Below are positions 5,861 through 6,736 of a stretch of 6,736 bases of DNA, piece by piece. Origin of the DNA: Gammaproteobacteria bacterium. GTDB lineage: Bacteria; Pseudomonadota; Gammaproteobacteria; CAJXQU01. Made by a program: the position numbers and the translations under genes. The stretch is taken from the NCBI GenBank assembly GCA_026984275.1, contig JALSSM010000414.1, positions 1 through 6,736 on the forward strand. The letters run 5' to 3'. A model generated the notes under the pieces. It searched no databases and was not told where the DNA came from. It was given only the letters and a program-made list of their open reading frames with translations. How positions within the stretch are numbered: position 1 is the first letter of the stretch; each line of letters opens with the position of its first letter.

Positions 5861-6736
5861 ATGCGCAGGCTATATTCCTTACTACTGACAATTGCACTTC
5901 CTTTTGTTTTCATCCGTCTTTACTTTAAGGGTCGTAAAAACCCAATGTATCGCCAGCGATGGCAGGAGCGACTTGGGATCGTTCCGGCAATCAGTCATCA
6001 TGATCAGAAAATAATCTGGATCCACGCTGTTTCAGTGGGTGAAGTTGAAGCGACGGTTCCTCTGGTTAAAAAAATTCAGGAAGAATTTTCTAACCTGCAA
6101 ATTATCATGACGACGACCACTCCAACAGGTGCTGAAACGGTTAAAAGACGATATGGCCATCAACAAATTATCCATTACTATGCGCCCTATGATCTGGTCA
6201 GTTTTCAGCAAAGGTTTATTAATAAAATAAAACCTGATCTGTTGATCATTATGGAAACTGAAGCCTGGCCAAATTTAATTCATGTTTGCCAGAAAAAAAA
6301 TATCCCCGTGATGCTGGCAAATGCGCGCATGTCCGAACAGTCTGGAAAGGGTTATCAATGTATCCGTCATTTATCCCGGCCCATGTTTTCAAAGATCTCA
6401 GCCATTTCAGCACAGACCGATCAGGATGCTCAACGATTTATTTCATTAGGTGCAGGGTCAGATCGAGTGATCGTATCCGGTAGTTTAAAATATGATCAGG
6501 AACTGCCTTATGGACACGAAGAACAGTCTGCAGAATTAAAAAAACAGATTGGACGGCAGAGACCTGTCTGGATTGCGGCCAGCACACATCCGGGCGAAGA
6601 AGATCAGATTCTGATGGCCCATAAACAGATCCTTAAAACTTACCCTGATTGCCTGTTAATACTTGTACCTCGCCATCCTGAGCGATTTGAAGAGGTGTAT
6701 AAATTTTGTAAGACCTACTTGATGGATACCAGTAGA
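5861..6736 (+). CDS. waaA: 3-deoxy-D-manno-octulosonic acid (Kdo) transferase WaaA/KdtA (3' end outside window)
   Basis: The frame starts with the ATG immediately after the hldD stop and stays open to the window edge, giving the first 292 residues of an enzyme usually about 420 long. WaaA transfers Kdo from CMP-Kdo to the lipid A precursor at the cytoplasmic face of the inner membrane; E. coli-type enzymes add two residues, but the number added here cannot be read. Residues about 4-22 form the N-terminal membrane anchor. RWQERLG (33-39) contains E36, the position matching the proposed catalytic glutamate of the family. HAVSVGE (55-61), TTTTPTG (84-90), METEAWPN (131-138), ANARMS (153-158), SGSLKYD (206-212), ASTHPGEE (240-247) and LVPRHPERF (268-276) all match GT30 Kdo transferases. 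No Shine-Dalgarno is visible in the end of hldD. The TAA-ATG junction suggests translational coupling. Only the C-terminal third is missing. Confidence 0.96.
   Translation, partial: MRRLYSLLLTIALPFVFIRLYFKGRKNPMYRQRWQERLGIVPAISHHDQKIIWIHAVSVGEVEATVPLVKKIQEEFSNLQIIMTTTTPTGAETVKRRYGHQQIIHYYAPYDLVSFQQRFINKIKPDLLIIMETEAWPNLIHVCQKKNIPVMLANARMSEQSGKGYQCIRHLSRPMFSKISAISAQTDQDAQRFISLGAGSDRVIVSGSLKYDQELPYGHEEQSAELKKQIGRQRPVWIAASTHPGEEDQILMAHKQILKTYPDCLLILVPRHPERFEEVYKFCKTYLMDTSR

Noticed and set aside
6286..6483. Open frame of 65 codons on the plus strand
   Set aside because: It lies in a different frame within waaA, whose own frame is unbroken and matches Kdo transferases throughout.
3481..6736. Possible novel system around the LPS genes
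   Set aside because: All three genes are complete or window-truncated members of well-known LPS inner-core families with intact key residues; no unfamiliar gene interrupts them.

Overview
The window looks like an ordinary chromosomal stretch from a Gram-negative bacterium, most likely a gammaproteobacterium. It encodes lipopolysaccharide inner-core enzymes that read very close to E. coli HldE, HldD and WaaA, plus a periplasmic disulfide isomerase of the DsbC type. Base composition is moderately AT-rich by eye (not computed). I cannot name a genus from the sequence alone.

Layout. (1) Positions 1-428, plus strand: the 3' end of an unrecognised protein that opens with four perfect 18-bp repeats (DQEAEL in protein) and ends in a single C-terminal membrane helix. 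(2) 412-1821, minus strand: a PlsC-type glycerolipid acyltransferase with extra C-terminal membrane helices; its stop overlaps the end of gene 1 tail to tail. (3) 1822-1974: a divergent intergenic region with a candidate promoter for each flanking gene. (4) 1975-2706, plus strand: dsbC. (5) 2715-3437 (or up to 3482), minus strand: a secreted DUF3108 protein, convergent with dsbC 8 bp away. (6) 3481-4908, 4922-5860 and 5861-6736, plus strand: hldE, hldD and the first 292 codons of waaA, tightly packed as an operon.

How the genes work together. HldE carries out two of the steps that make ADP-D-glycero-beta-D-manno-heptose, and HldD epimerises this to the L-glycero form used by the heptosyltransferases. 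WaaA adds Kdo to lipid A, the step before heptose attachment. All three therefore serve inner-core LPS assembly. The acyltransferase, DsbC and the DUF3108 protein are cell-envelope proteins in a broad sense, but nothing in the sequence ties them mechanistically to LPS synthesis.

I found no mobile element, CRISPR array, tRNA, rRNA or convincing rho-independent terminator, and no clear undescribed multi-gene system. The items most worth a second look are the perfect repeat array in the first protein, the start-codon clash between the DUF3108 gene and hldE, and a Cys/His cluster in the acyltransferase.
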